In this document: in pieces, positions 33,940 to 42,380 of the stretch
Layout: the number at the start of each line of letters is the position of its first letter
Numbering within the stretch: the first letter of the stretch is position 1
NCBI GenBank assembly: GCA_002842735.1
Contig: PHEB01000007.1
Location: forward strand, 1-64,000
Length of the DNA: 64,000 nucleotides
DNA from: Alphaproteobacteria bacterium HGW-Alphaproteobacteria-7
Lineage (GTDB): Bacteria; Pseudomonadota; Alphaproteobacteria; Sphingomonadales; Sphingomonadaceae
Direction of reading: 5' to 3'
Position numbers and translations under genes: made by a program
Notes under the pieces: model-generated
Seen by the model: the letters and a program-made list of their open reading frames with translations, nothing else
Databases searched by the model: none
Told to the model about the DNA's origin: nothing

Positions 33940-35276
33940 CGAGCGCAATCTTCACCATCGGACGCAGCGGCCTTTCCGTGGCCCGCGCCAGCATCGAGCT
34001 GACCGCGCAGAACATCGCCAATGCCGCCAATGCCGATTATTCGCGCCGCACCCTGTCTCAGGGCGAGCTGGTGATGACCGGGTCGATCGGGATCAATGCC
34101 GCGGATTCGCTTGGCGGGGTGCGCCCCGGCGTGATCGAACGCGCCGAAAGTGCGCTGGTGCAGCGTCAGGCGCGCGATGCGTCGTCCGCGCTGGCCGCTG
34201 CCGAGGCGGAGTTTTCCGCGATGCGTGATGCCGAAAGTGCGATTGAAAATTCGGGGGTGTTTACCGGCCTGGTCGATTTCGAGGCCGCGCTGACCCGGCT
34301 GGAAGCCAACCCGCTTGAACCAGCCTTGCGGGTGCCTGTGCTGGAAAGCGCACGGCAGCTGGCAGGCAATTTCGCGATTGCCAGTGCCACGCTCGCCAAC
34401 ACCCGCAGTCTGGTGCAGGGCGAGGCGAATGCCGAAGTGCTCACCGTCAACGAACTGGCGGCCGACTTGGCCGAGATCAACCGCGATCTGGTGGGCACGC
34501 GCGAAGGCACAGCAGGGCGTGCGGCGCTGCTCGATGCGCGCGACAAGGCGCTGCGCGGCCTTGCCGAACAATTTGCGATCACTCCCACAATCAACGCCAA
34601 TGGCACCGTTGATGTCACGTTGAACGGCACGCCGCCGCTTGCGCTGGTTACTGGCGGGGTGGCGGACAGCGTCGGCATCAGCGTTGCTGCTGATGGCACG
34701 CTGGCGTTTGCGGTTGGCGGGGTCAGCTTTGCCCCCGGCGGCGGGGCGATGGCGGGCCGCGCTGCGGCGCTCAGCCAGATGGCGGATCTGCAAAACGGGC
34801 TCGATACGCTTGCCGTTTCGCTCATCACCATTGCCAATAGCGCGCAGGCCAATGGCGTCGGCACCGATGGAACGCCGGGCCAGCCACTATTTGCCGGAAC
34901 CGGCGCGGCTGATCTTATGATGGTGCTTGGTTCGGCAAACGGGCTTGCCACCGCGCCTGCCGGATCGCCTGCGGGCAGCCGCGACACTGGCAATCTTGCC
35001 GCGCTGATCGGCGCGCTTGGGGCGGCAACCGGCCCGTCTGCCGGAGCCGATGCCCTGCTGCTAAACCTGTCGAGCCGGGTCGCCGCGCTGGAAACCCGGC
35101 GTGATGGGTTGGGCGTGGTCGCCGCCAGCGCCGAGGCTGAACTGCTGCGCGAAACCGGGGTCGATCTGGATGATGAGGCCGCCAATCTCGTCCGCCTGCA
35201 ACAGGCATTTGAAGCCAACAGCCGGGTGATCCAGGTCGCCGCCGACCTGTTCGATACGATTTTGGCGTTGCGGTAA
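33936..35276 (+). CDS. flgK: Hook-associated protein 1 FlgK
   Basis: This 446-residue hook-filament junction protein shows the N-terminal GRSGLSVARASIELTAQNIANAANADYSRRTL, the long helical region with LTVNELAADLAEINRDLV, and the C-terminal ANLVRLQQAFEANSRVIQVAADLFDTILALR. It is somewhat shorter than enterobacterial FlgK. It is exported with the help of FlgN (24310). Confidence 0.93.
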   Translation: MTSAIFTIGRSGLSVARASIELTAQNIANAANADYSRRTLSQGELVMTGSIGINAADSLGGVRPGVIERAESALVQRQARDASSALAAAEAEFSAMRDAESAIENSGVFTGLVDFEAALTRLEANPLEPALRVPVLESARQLAGNFAIASATLANTRSLVQGEANAEVLTVNELAADLAEINRDLVGTREGTAGRAALLDARDKALRGLAEQFAITPTINANGTVDVTLNGTPPLALVTGGVADSVGISVAADGTLAFAVGGVSFAPGGGAMAGRAAALSQMADLQNGLDTLAVSLITIANSAQANGVGTDGTPGQPLFAGTGAADLMMVLGSANGLATAPAGSPAGSRDTGNLAALIGALGAATGPSAGADALLLNLSSRVAALETRRDGLGVVAASAEAELLRETGVDLDDEAANLVRLQQAFEANSRVIQVAADLFDTILALR

Positions 35277-35290
35277 GGGGAGCAAGAGGC

Positions 35291-36211
35291 ATGAGCTTTG
35301 TCAGCAATTCCACCGGTTCGTTCTTCAACCGATCACTCGCCCAGATGGCGGATTTGCGCGCGGGTATCGAACGCGCCCGCACCCAGATTGCCACCGGCAA
35401 CAAGATCGAGCGCGGATCGGACGATCCCGTTGCCGCCGCACAGCTGCGCAACGTTGCCCGGCGCGAACGGCTTGCCAGCGTCGAAGGCGATAATACCGCG
35501 CGGCTGGGGCAGGACATCAGCTCGGCCTCGCAAGAGGTCGAAGCGGTCAAATCGCTGCTCCAGCGCGCGCGTGAACTGGCGGTGCAGGCCGCCAACACCC
35601 CGACCGGGGCTGATGGACGGCAGGCGATTGCATTTGAACTGGAACAGCTCACCGAAGAACTGTTTTCGCGCGCCAATGGCACTGCGCTGACAGGCGAACC
35701 GTTGTTTGCGGGCCTGTCATCCGACGCGGCGTTCACCCGCGATGCGGCAGGCAATGTCACCTATATCGGCACGCCCACCAGCGGCGTGGTGCCAGTTGCG
35801 CCGGGCACCGCGATTGAACGCGGCCTGCCGGGCAATGAAGTTTTCGAATTCGATCTCGGCGGCACCCCGTCAAGCGCCTTTGCGGTGCTGAGCGGGCTGG
35901 CGTCGGCGCTTAACGGCGGCTCGCCCGATCCGGCGGGTGCGGCGCTGGCGGCGATTGATGGGATCGACGCCGCGCTCGATACGGCGAACCGCGCGCAGAC
36001 CATTCTCGGCACGCGGCTCGCGTGGGTCGAACAGGTGCAGCAGCAACAGGGAACCCGCAGCATCGAACTGGCCGAACGCCGTTCAAGAGTGGGTGATACG
36101 GACATCGCCGAAGCCATCGCGCGGCTCCAGCAATCGCTGACCGCGCTCGAAGCGAGCCAGGCGGCATTTGCCCGCATCAGTTCGCTGTCGCTGTTCAACG
36201 CGCTGCGCTGA
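35291..36211 (+). CDS. flgL: Hook-associated protein 3 FlgL
   Basis: This 306-residue flagellin-family junction protein has an N-terminal helix with IERARTQIATGNKIERGSDDPVAAAQLRNVARRE, the LLQRARELAVQAANTPTGADGRQAIA segment typical of FlgL, and the C-terminal SRVGDTDIAEAIARLQQSLTALEASQAAFARISSLSLFNAL helix. GGGGAGCAAGAGG precedes the ATG. No flagellin gene follows; motAB do. Confidence 0.93.
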   Translation: MSFVSNSTGSFFNRSLAQMADLRAGIERARTQIATGNKIERGSDDPVAAAQLRNVARRERLASVEGDNTARLGQDISSASQEVEAVKSLLQRARELAVQAANTPTGADGRQAIAFELEQLTEELFSRANGTALTGEPLFAGLSSDAAFTRDAAGNVTYIGTPTSGVVPVAPGTAIERGLPGNEVFEFDLGGTPSSAFAVLSGLASALNGGSPDPAGAALAAIDGIDAALDTANRAQTILGTRLAWVEQVQQQQGTRSIELAERRSRVGDTDIAEAIARLQQSLTALEASQAAFARISSLSLFNALR

Positions 36212-36226
36212 CAGGAGCCCTGACCC

Positions 36227-37090
36227 GTGTTTGTTGCAATCGGAATTGTCGTGCTGCTGGTGATGGTGTTCGGCGGGTTCATGCTCGCTGGCGGCGCCAT
36301 GGGGCCGGTATTGAAAGCCGCCCCGCTCGAATTCATGATCATCGGCGGCGCGGCGTTGGGCGCGACGCTGATCGGCAATTCGATGCACGCGATCAAATTG
36401 CTCGGCGGGGGGTTGGGCAAGGTGTTCAAAGGCCCGAAATACACCCACGAAGATCACATTGACGCGATCGCGCTGACCAGCAAGCTGATGAAGCTGCTGC
36501 GATCCGAAGGTGCAGTGGCGTTGGAAAGCCACGTTACCGAACCGGGCAGCTCCACCATCTTCAGCGAATACCCTCGCTTGCAAAGCGATCCGGTCGTGAC
36601 CGGGATGATCTGCGATCCGCTGACCTTGCTGGTGGTGTCGTCGGGCACGCTCGATACCCATGCGGTCGAGGAAGTGATCGATAGCGCGATCAAGACCCAG
36701 CTGCACGAAATGAGCGAGCCTGAGCATATGATCCAGTCGCTGGCCGATGCCTTGCCCGCGCTGGGGATCGTCGCGGCGGTGCTGGGCATCATCAAGACGA
36801 TGGGCGCGATCAACGAACCGCCTGAAATCCTCGGCAAGATGATTGGCAGCGCGCTGGTCGGGACGTTTCTGGGGGTGCTGCTGGCCTATGGGTTCGCCTC
36901 GCCATTGGGTGCGCGGCTCAAGCAGATCAACAGCCATGATCAGCAGATCTTCTATTCGATCAAGCAGGTGATCATCGCATCCTTGCACGGCTATCCGCAG
37001 CCCTTGGTGCTCGAAGCCGCGCGTTCGGGCCTGCCGCCTGCACATCGCCCGAAATTGACCGATCTGCTCGACATGATGCGAGGGCGGTAA
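36227..37090 (+). CDS. motA: Flagellar motor stator protein MotA
   Basis: This 287-residue inner-membrane proton-channel subunit has four membrane helices. It shows FVAIGIVVLLVMVFGGFMLAGG, LEFMIIGGAALGATLIGN, then a large cytoplasmic loop (~75-180), and ALPALGIVAAVLGIIKTMG with the conserved channel Pro. The GSALVGTFLGVLLAYGFASPLG helix follows. The GTG start has AGGAG 10 nt upstream. It forms 4:2-5:2 complexes with MotB. Confidence 0.95.
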   Translation: MFVAIGIVVLLVMVFGGFMLAGGAMGPVLKAAPLEFMIIGGAALGATLIGNSMHAIKLLGGGLGKVFKGPKYTHEDHIDAIALTSKLMKLLRSEGAVALESHVTEPGSSTIFSEYPRLQSDPVVTGMICDPLTLLVVSSGTLDTHAVEEVIDSAIKTQLHEMSEPEHMIQSLADALPALGIVAAVLGIIKTMGAINEPPEILGKMIGSALVGTFLGVLLAYGFASPLGARLKQINSHDQQIFYSIKQVIIASLHGYPQPLVLEAARSGLPPAHRPKLTDLLDMMRGR

Positions 37091-37091
37091 G

Positions 37092-38087
37092 GTGGCCGAG
37101 GCTGACCCCAAAATGCTGACCCCGGCCCAGCACATCCCGGCACCGATCATCATCAAGCGGATCACCATCCAGGAAGCCGGACACCACGGCGGCGCGTGGA
37201 AGGTTGCCTATGCCGATTTCGTGACCGCGATGATGGCGTTTTTCCTGCTGCTGTGGCTGCTCGGCGCGACCGAGGAGAAACAGCGCAAGGGGATCGCCGA
37301 TTATTTCTCCCCCACGCTGGTCAAGATGCGCAAGGAAAGCGCGGGCTCTGATGGGATGCTGGGCGGATCGTCGCTTACCGATGTGGATAATTATCCTAAT
37401 GCAATGGGCCAAACTGGCACGCGTTCGATCACCATTCCGCGCGGCGTTACCGGTGGCCCGGTCGAAGGCGGTGGGCGCGGTGAGCTCGATTCCGACAAGC
37501 TCAAGGAACTGCGCGACAAGATTGAAAAGAAACTGGTGCAGCGCCGCCAGTTGTCACACCTCGCGCGGCAGGTGCGGGTGATGCGCGCACCCGAAGGCAT
37601 TCGCATCGATCTGATGGATGATGCCGATTTTTCGATGTTCGAACTGGGCACCACCATCCTCACAAAGGATGCACGCGGGCTGCTTGAAGTGATGGGCGAA
37701 ACGTTACGGGATGAAAACGCGTCGCTGATCCTGCGTGGTCACACCGATTCGCTGCCTTGGCGCAGCGGGGTTGCGGCCAATAACTGGTCGCTGTCCACCG
37801 GGCGGGCCGAGGCGACCCGGCAAGCGCTCGTGCTGAGCGGGGTGCCAATGCCGCGGATTGCGCGGATTGAAGGCGTCGCCGATACTGAACCGCTGATCGC
37901 GGATAATCCTGCGGATCCGCGCAACCGCCGGATTTCGTTGCTGCTGCTTGATAATCGCGCCGCTTCGAAACCGGCGCGCACCGGGCCGGTGGGTAAGCCG
38001 ATCTTCAAGGCACCTCCGGTCACTGCCGCCAGCGCCTCAACCCGCAACGAAGCGCCCGCGCGTGCGGTTGGCAATGGCAACCAGTGA
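37092..38087 (+). CDS. motB: Flagellar motor stator protein MotB
   Basis: This 331-residue protein has a cytoplasmic N-terminus, one membrane helix with the proton-carrying Asp ([23 protein letters not shown]), a plug segment and a C-terminal OmpA-like peptidoglycan-binding domain. That domain shows [31 protein letters not shown] and [12 protein letters not shown]. The last 51 bases overlap the 3' end of the opposite-strand acr3 gene. The start is GTG, one base after the motA stop. Confidence 0.95.
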   Translation: MAEADPKMLTPAQHIPAPIIIKRITIQEAGHHGGAWKVAYADFVTAMMAFFLLLWLLGATEEKQRKGIADYFSPTLVKMRKESAGSDGMLGGSSLTDVDNYPNAMGQTGTRSITIPRGVTGGPVEGGGRGELDSDKLKELRDKIEKKLVQRRQLSHLARQVRVMRAPEGIRIDLMDDADFSMFELGTTILTKDARGLLEVMGETLRDENASLILRGHTDSLPWRSGVAANNWSLSTGRAEATRQALVLSGVPMPRIARIEGVADTEPLIADNPADPRNRRISLLLLDNRAASKPARTGPVGKPIFKAPPVTAASASTRNEAPARAVGNGNQ

Positions 38088-39107
38088 CAACATCACCGGC
38101 ACTTCGACCAACACGCCAACCACCGTAGCCAGCGCCGCGCCGCTGCCCAATCCGAACAGGCCGATCGCCACGGCGACCGCCAGTTCAAAAAAGTTCGACG
38201 TGCCGATCAATGCGCAGGGCGCGGCGATGGCGTGGGGCACCTGCCACACCTTGGCCCAGCCATAGGCGATGAAGAATATGCCATAGCTCTGGATGATGAT
38301 CGGCACCGCGATCAACGCCACCAGCAGCGGGCGGGTGACAATGGTTTCGGCCTGAAATCCGAACAACACAAGCACGGTGGCAAGCAGGCCGATCACCGAC
38401 AGCGGCTTTATCCGCCCGGTGAAGTCCGCCACCGCAGCCTCGTTTCCGTCGTGGTTGGCGAGCAGCCGTTGGCGCACGAACGCCCCTGCGACAAGCGGCA
38501 CCACGACATATAGCGCGACCGACAGCAGCAGCGTTTCCCACGGCACGGAAATGCTGGTCACGCCCAGCAACAACGCGACAATCGGGGCAAAGGCAACGAT
38601 CATGATGAGATCATTCGCGGCGACCTGCACCAGCGTATAGGCCGGATCGCCCTTGGTCAGCTGCGACCACACGAACACCATCGCAGTGCACGGGGCCGCG
38701 CCCAGCAGGATCAGCCCGGCGATATATTGCTGTGCATCGGCGGGCGCGATCAGATCGGCAAACACGATTTCGAAGAACAACACGCCCAGTGCGGCCATGC
38801 TGAACGGTTTGATCAGCCAGTTGACTGCCAGCGTGATGATCAGCCCCTTTGGCTTGTCGCCCGCGCGCCGCACCGCACCAAAATCGACCGCGACCATCAT
38901 CGGGAAGATCATCGCCCAGATCAGCACCGCGACCACCAGATTGACCGAGGCATATTCAAGCGCCGCGAGCGACGCGAAGGCGCCCGGCACAGCATTGCCC
39001 AGCGCAACCCCGGCCAGGATCGCAGCGCCCACCCAGGCACTCAGCCATTTTTCGAATAGGCCCAGCCCGGCGGCTGCGGGCCCGGTATCGGCGGTGATGG
39101 TGTTCAT
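38037..39107 (-). CDS. acr3: Arsenite efflux permease Acr3
   Basis: This 356-residue, ten-helix inner-membrane protein exports As(III). The Acr3 signature Cys is present in [15 protein letters not shown] (helix 4) and the essential Glu in [18 protein letters not shown] (helix 9). GAGGAG lies upstream of the ATG at 39107, which overlaps the arsR stop by 4 nt (ATGA). Its last 16 codons are antisense to the end of motB. Confidence 0.92.
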   Translation of the reverse strand: MNTITADTGPAAAGLGLFEKWLSAWVGAAILAGVALGNAVPGAFASLAALEYASVNLVVAVLIWAMIFPMMVAVDFGAVRRAGDKPKGLIITLAVNWLIKPFSMAALGVLFFEIVFADLIAPADAQQYIAGLILLGAAPCTAMVFVWSQLTKGDPAYTLVQVAANDLIMIVAFAPIVALLLGVTSISVPWETLLLSVALYVVVPLVAGAFVRQRLLANHDGNEAAVADFTGRIKPLSVIGLLATVLVLFGFQAETIVTRPLLVALIAVPIIIQSYGIFFIAYGWAKVWQVPHAIAAPCALIGTSNFFELAVAVAIGLFGLGSGAALATVVGVLVEVPVMLSLVAIANRTRGRFVAG

Positions 39108-39445
39108 GGAATTATCGGCTCCTCGCACGAATCCGGCGTGGATAGAGCGACCGAGCAATCCTCACCGCCGCAGCAATTTTCGGTGAGGTAACCCATCAGC
39201 GCGTTCATCGCGCCGTAGTCCGCTGAATAGATGATCGACCGGCTTGCGCGTCGCTGTGTCACCAGCCCGGCATGGGCGAGTTGGGCGAGGTGAAAGCTCA
39301 TTGATGACGCAGGAACGCCGATCCGGTCGGCCAGCACGCCCGCAGGAATGCCTTGCGCGCCAGCCTGCACCAGCAACCGGAACGCGGCGAGCCGATGTTC
39401 CTGCGCCAAAGCGGCGAGCGCGCGGATGACATGATCGGGTTGCAT
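39104..39445 (-). CDS. arsR: ArsR/SmtB-family arsenic-responsive repressor
   Basis: This 113-residue winged-helix repressor has the DNA-binding core [35 protein letters not shown] and a C-terminal metalloid-binding site ENCCGGEDC. The vicinal Cys pair plus third Cys is the layout of the C-terminal-site type of ArsR found with Acr3, with another Cys in the last ten residues. GGAGGA precedes the ATG. It should repress arsR-acr3 through the operator at 39461 until arsenite binds. Confidence 0.92.
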   Translation of the reverse strand: MQPDHVIRALAALAQEHRLAAFRLLVQAGAQGIPAGVLADRIGVPASSMSFHLAQLAHAGLVTQRRASRSIIYSADYGAMNALMGYLTENCCGGEDCSVALSTPDSCEEPIIP

Positions 39446-39460
39446 GGAAATCCTCCAATA

Positions 39461-39486
39461 ATTCGATAAAAATGAAAATATCGAAT
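39461..39486. promoter_or_regulatory. ArsR operator
   Basis: ATTCGATA (39461-39468) and TATCGAAT (39479-39486) form an 8-bp palindrome with a 10-nt AT-rich spacer, 16-41 nt before the arsR start. The sequence resembles known ArsR sites with ATTCGA/TCGAAT half-sites and would block the promoter. Confidence 0.65.
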
Positions 39487-39924
39487 AATGGATCGGAGAT
39501 CAAGCGCCCGCAAATGCTGAGTGACGGGTTGGCGGGCTGTCCCACAGGACGTGAAGTGGCCATCTTGCCGAGGTGTTCCGCCTGACGCAGCACGCCCCGC
39601 TTTCCAACGAGCGCGGCACCCGCAAACAAAATTATGTTTTCGAGAGAGACTGTTTGGTGCGCGACGCAGTCCGTAGCGAACCTGCCTCTTGCGCAGATTC
39701 CTTGAAACGCAGGGAATCTACAGGGAAATTGAAAGTTTTCGGCTGAATTTCATGTACGGCAGCAACTGAGACCCGCAGAAATCTACGGCATTCAGGCTGA
39801 AATTCCTTGGTTCGTGAAACAGGGAATTTGCTCGCGCAAGCAATGAATAAATTTAACGGTAATGCTCGGTGCGCTGTCACAGACCCTCAAGTCCGCAGCC
39901 GCTTTCTTCTAGGCGATCAGACGG
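39487..39924. other. Gene-free stretch with repeated CAGGGAAT motif
   Basis: No convincing gene is seen. CAGGGAAT or CAGGGAAAT occurs at 39710, 39721 and 39820, with related GAAATCTACGG and GAATTTC words between, over 39700-39835. An 82-codon minus-strand frame (39632-39880) crosses it but has no coding character. From memory, intergenic stretches rich in this AGGGAATT word recur in many alphaproteobacteria near mobile or foreign DNA. This piece sits exactly at the left edge of the low-GC island. Confidence 0.45.
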
Positions 39925-41487
39925 TTAACTACCTGGCTGCGAATAAGGAGCGTTTGCGAAAAGTTGGCGCTGCCACGCGCGTGGATCATCTTCGACACGA
40001 GTTGCGACGTCGAAAATCATTGTAGAGCGTCGTTCAAATTCATACTGCGGCCAAGCGGACTTCCCGGTGATGTATGGGATACCACTCTTTGCGAAGGCGA
40101 CGAAATAGTCCTGTAACGTGTTCGACATCTGGCGCACCGTAAAATCATTGCCCGTACCCGCGCCTGGCGCATCGAATGTTCCGAACACCAAGGGAACGTC
40201 GATACTATGAAAAGCTCCTCTGCGAGGGTCTGCGCGGGACGTGAAGTCAACCTGGTAAAGCCAGACTGGCTTGCCAGCCCTTGCCCGCGCTTCAGCGACT
40301 TCAAGTTGCCCCCGCCAGCTACGACCGGCAGTAGTTGCCATGAAGTAAATGTCTGCCGGAGACGCGTCAGGGAGGCGCCTACGATATTCTGCCACGATCC
40401 ATTCGGGCAGAATGTCGACTGGCAGTTCCGCACCGATTCTACCCGCCACATTGTGCCAGCTCATATCGCGAACGAAGGCGGCGTCGGGGTCAACAAATGC
40501 GCGCATCTCATCATGTGCGTTGCCAGTCATCATGGGAACCAGAAGCGAGCCAGGGTGCGCATCCGGCCAGAAGGGGTGACGCAGCAGTGTCTTCTGATCA
40601 AGCACCGGGCCAAAATATATAGCCCCACCCAACACCGGGTCGATCGCATTGAGTCCTTCAAGTAAGTGATCAACTGGCATCGAAAGCAATGGCCATAAAT
40701 TTTGTTCAGACACGCCGAGGTGTGAAAGGTAGGCACGCGTCCGTTGGGTCGCATTCAGCGGCCCGGATACGGTCACCTGCTGTCCACTCATCGTCACCGC
40801 GCGGTGAATGAGACCCGCAGTGGTCGGCATGGCTAGAAGTGTACTGACCTTACCGCCCCCACCCGAGTCTCCGAACGCCATGATCCGTTGCGGATCCCCG
40901 CCGAATGAGGCAATGTTCTCGTTCACCCAATTCAACGCCAATGCCAGATCCAATTGCCCCGCGTTACCGCTGTCGGGGAAGTGCCCATTGAGCCGTGCAA
41001 GATAAAGGTAGCCAAACACATTGAGGCGATGATTGACCGTCACCACGACGACGCTGCGCTCCGCTAGCTTCGCACCATCGCTTACCGGATCGGTTCCGCT
41101 GCCAAAAGCGTACGCTCCGCCGTGAAAATAGACTACGACTGGAAGTCTCGCATCTTCATTCGCGATCGGTGTCCATACGTTTAGGAACAGACAGTCCTCC
41201 GATTGCGGCTGCCGTTTCCCAAGCTGCGGAGCGGCGGGTCCAAACGCGGTCGCTCGAACCGGTTCATTGTGTATGACCTCACGGATTGGTGCCATGAAAC
41301 GCGATGCCCAACCGTAGCGAATCCCCAGAAACTGCCCAACGCCGCTGTTTAAACGCATCCCGATGAAACGGCCCGCCCGGCAATCAACTGTCGGTGTAAC
41401 AGGTTTGCCGTATACCGTGCTGGCGACGGTAGCCCCTATACTGCCTGCGACGAACGCACGTCTGGTCACTCCACGAACCTTGGTCAT
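39925..41487 (-). CDS. Tat-exported type-B carboxylesterase
   Basis: This 520-residue alpha/beta-hydrolase of the carboxylesterase/lipase type B family has a twin-arginine signal (VTRRAFVAGSIGATVAS). It then shows EDCLFLNVWTP, the oxyanion HGGAYAFGSG and the nucleophile Ser in FGDSGGGGKVS (commonly GESAGG). The acid is likely near GNAHDEMRAF and the His is in GAFHSIDVPLVFGTF. It should hydrolyse esters in the periplasm. The ATG overlaps the LysR stop by 4 nt, making it the last gene of the leftward island operon. Confidence 0.88.
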   Translation of the reverse strand: MTKVRGVTRRAFVAGSIGATVASTVYGKPVTPTVDCRAGRFIGMRLNSGVGQFLGIRYGWASRFMAPIREVIHNEPVRATAFGPAAPQLGKRQPQSEDCLFLNVWTPIANEDARLPVVVYFHGGAYAFGSGTDPVSDGAKLAERSVVVVTVNHRLNVFGYLYLARLNGHFPDSGNAGQLDLALALNWVNENIASFGGDPQRIMAFGDSGGGGKVSTLLAMPTTAGLIHRAVTMSGQQVTVSGPLNATQRTRAYLSHLGVSEQNLWPLLSMPVDHLLEGLNAIDPVLGGAIYFGPVLDQKTLLRHPFWPDAHPGSLLVPMMTGNAHDEMRAFVDPDAAFVRDMSWHNVAGRIGAELPVDILPEWIVAEYRRRLPDASPADIYFMATTAGRSWRGQLEVAEARARAGKPVWLYQVDFTSRADPRRGAFHSIDVPLVFGTFDAPGAGTGNDFTVRQMSNTLQDYFVAFAKSGIPYITGKSAWPQYEFERRSTMIFDVATRVEDDPRAWQRQLFANAPYSQPGS

Positions 41488-42380
41488 TTGATTGCCATTC
41501 GATCTTCGGGCCTGATGCTGCTCGCCCGCGCCTCTTCCAACAATGCATGCACAAGCCGCAGCCGAATCGTTCCACGCGACCAAACCACGCCAATCCGGCG
41601 CCCAATTTCGTGTGTGGGCAAAGGCAGGCGCGCGACCGAGATACCCTCAGGCCAAGGTGGCGACCAGTCCGGTACGATGGATACGCCAAGTCCACGATCG
41701 ACCATAACGGCGATGGCGTTGAGAGCGTTCAGCTCAAACCTTTCTCGCGGAACGATGCCGTTTTGGCGCAGATACTCGTCGGCGTGCCGACCGCCCCATA
41801 GTTTGCGATCATACCGGATCAGCGGTTCGTTAGCGAGCAGGTGATGTGGGTTCAAGTGGGCCAAATGCGCGGGTGCAAGCACGATAAGCGGCTCCTCGTG
41901 CAATAAGGTCCAATCGCATGTTTTAGGCAATGGAAATGGCGCTTCAAGGACGAAGGCGGCGTCAAGGTTTCCAGCTTCAACTTCACCGTAGAGCTGAACC
42001 GAGGTTCCGGATTGGATATGAACATTGATATCTGGAAACCGCACACTGACGCGTGCAAGGATTTCTGGCAGCATGCCTGTCAGCGGCGTCGTGCAGGCAC
42101 CAAGCCGCAGTTCACCGCTGATCCCAGCGTCGTTGGCGATGCTTTTAAGATCGTTCGCATCACGCACGAGTTGCCGCGCGTGGCATAGGATCCGGCCACC
42201 CTGCTCGGTCATTCGCACGGTCCGCCCAACCCGGACTATCAGCGGCGCGCCAAGGTCCCTCTCCAGCGCCTGAAGCTGTTGGGCGATCGCAGAGGGGCTG
42301 ACATTGAGCAGGCGCGACGCCGCAGCCATCGATCCCTGATCCACGACCGCAACGAAGGTTCGGAGAAAATTGATGTCTAT
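41484..42380 (-). CDS. LysR-family regulator of the island, apparent ATA start
   Basis: This is a LysR-type regulator of 298 residues if read from the ATA at 42380. The winged helix reads DINFLRTFVAVVDQGSMAAASRLLNVSPSAIAQQLQALERDLG and is followed by a periplasmic-binding-protein-like effector domain. No ATG, GTG or TTG exists at the family's usual start. The codon in the Met position is ATA, overlapping the transporter's TAG, with GGAG 8 nt upstream. The first ordinary start codon (GTG at 42344) would remove most of helix 1. The effector may be a dicarboxylic acid, which is inference. Confidence 0.82.
   Translation of the reverse strand: MDINFLRTFVAVVDQGSMAAASRLLNVSPSAIAQQLQALERDLGAPLIVRVGRTVRMTEQGGRILCHARQLVRDANDLKSIANDAGISGELRLGACTTPLTGMLPEILARVSVRFPDINVHIQSGTSVQLYGEVEAGNLDAAFVLEAPFPLPKTCDWTLLHEEPLIVLAPAHLAHLNPHHLLANEPLIRYDRKLWGGRHADEYLRQNGIVPRERFELNALNAIAVMVDRGLGVSIVPDWSPPWPEGISVARLPLPTHEIGRRIGVVWSRGTIRLRLVHALLEEARASSIRPEDRMAIK

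Noticed and set aside
39632-39880. 82-codon minus-strand frame
   Set aside because: It crosses a repeat-like AGGGAAT-rich stretch, has no coding signature or good ribosome site, and looks like non-coding DNA.
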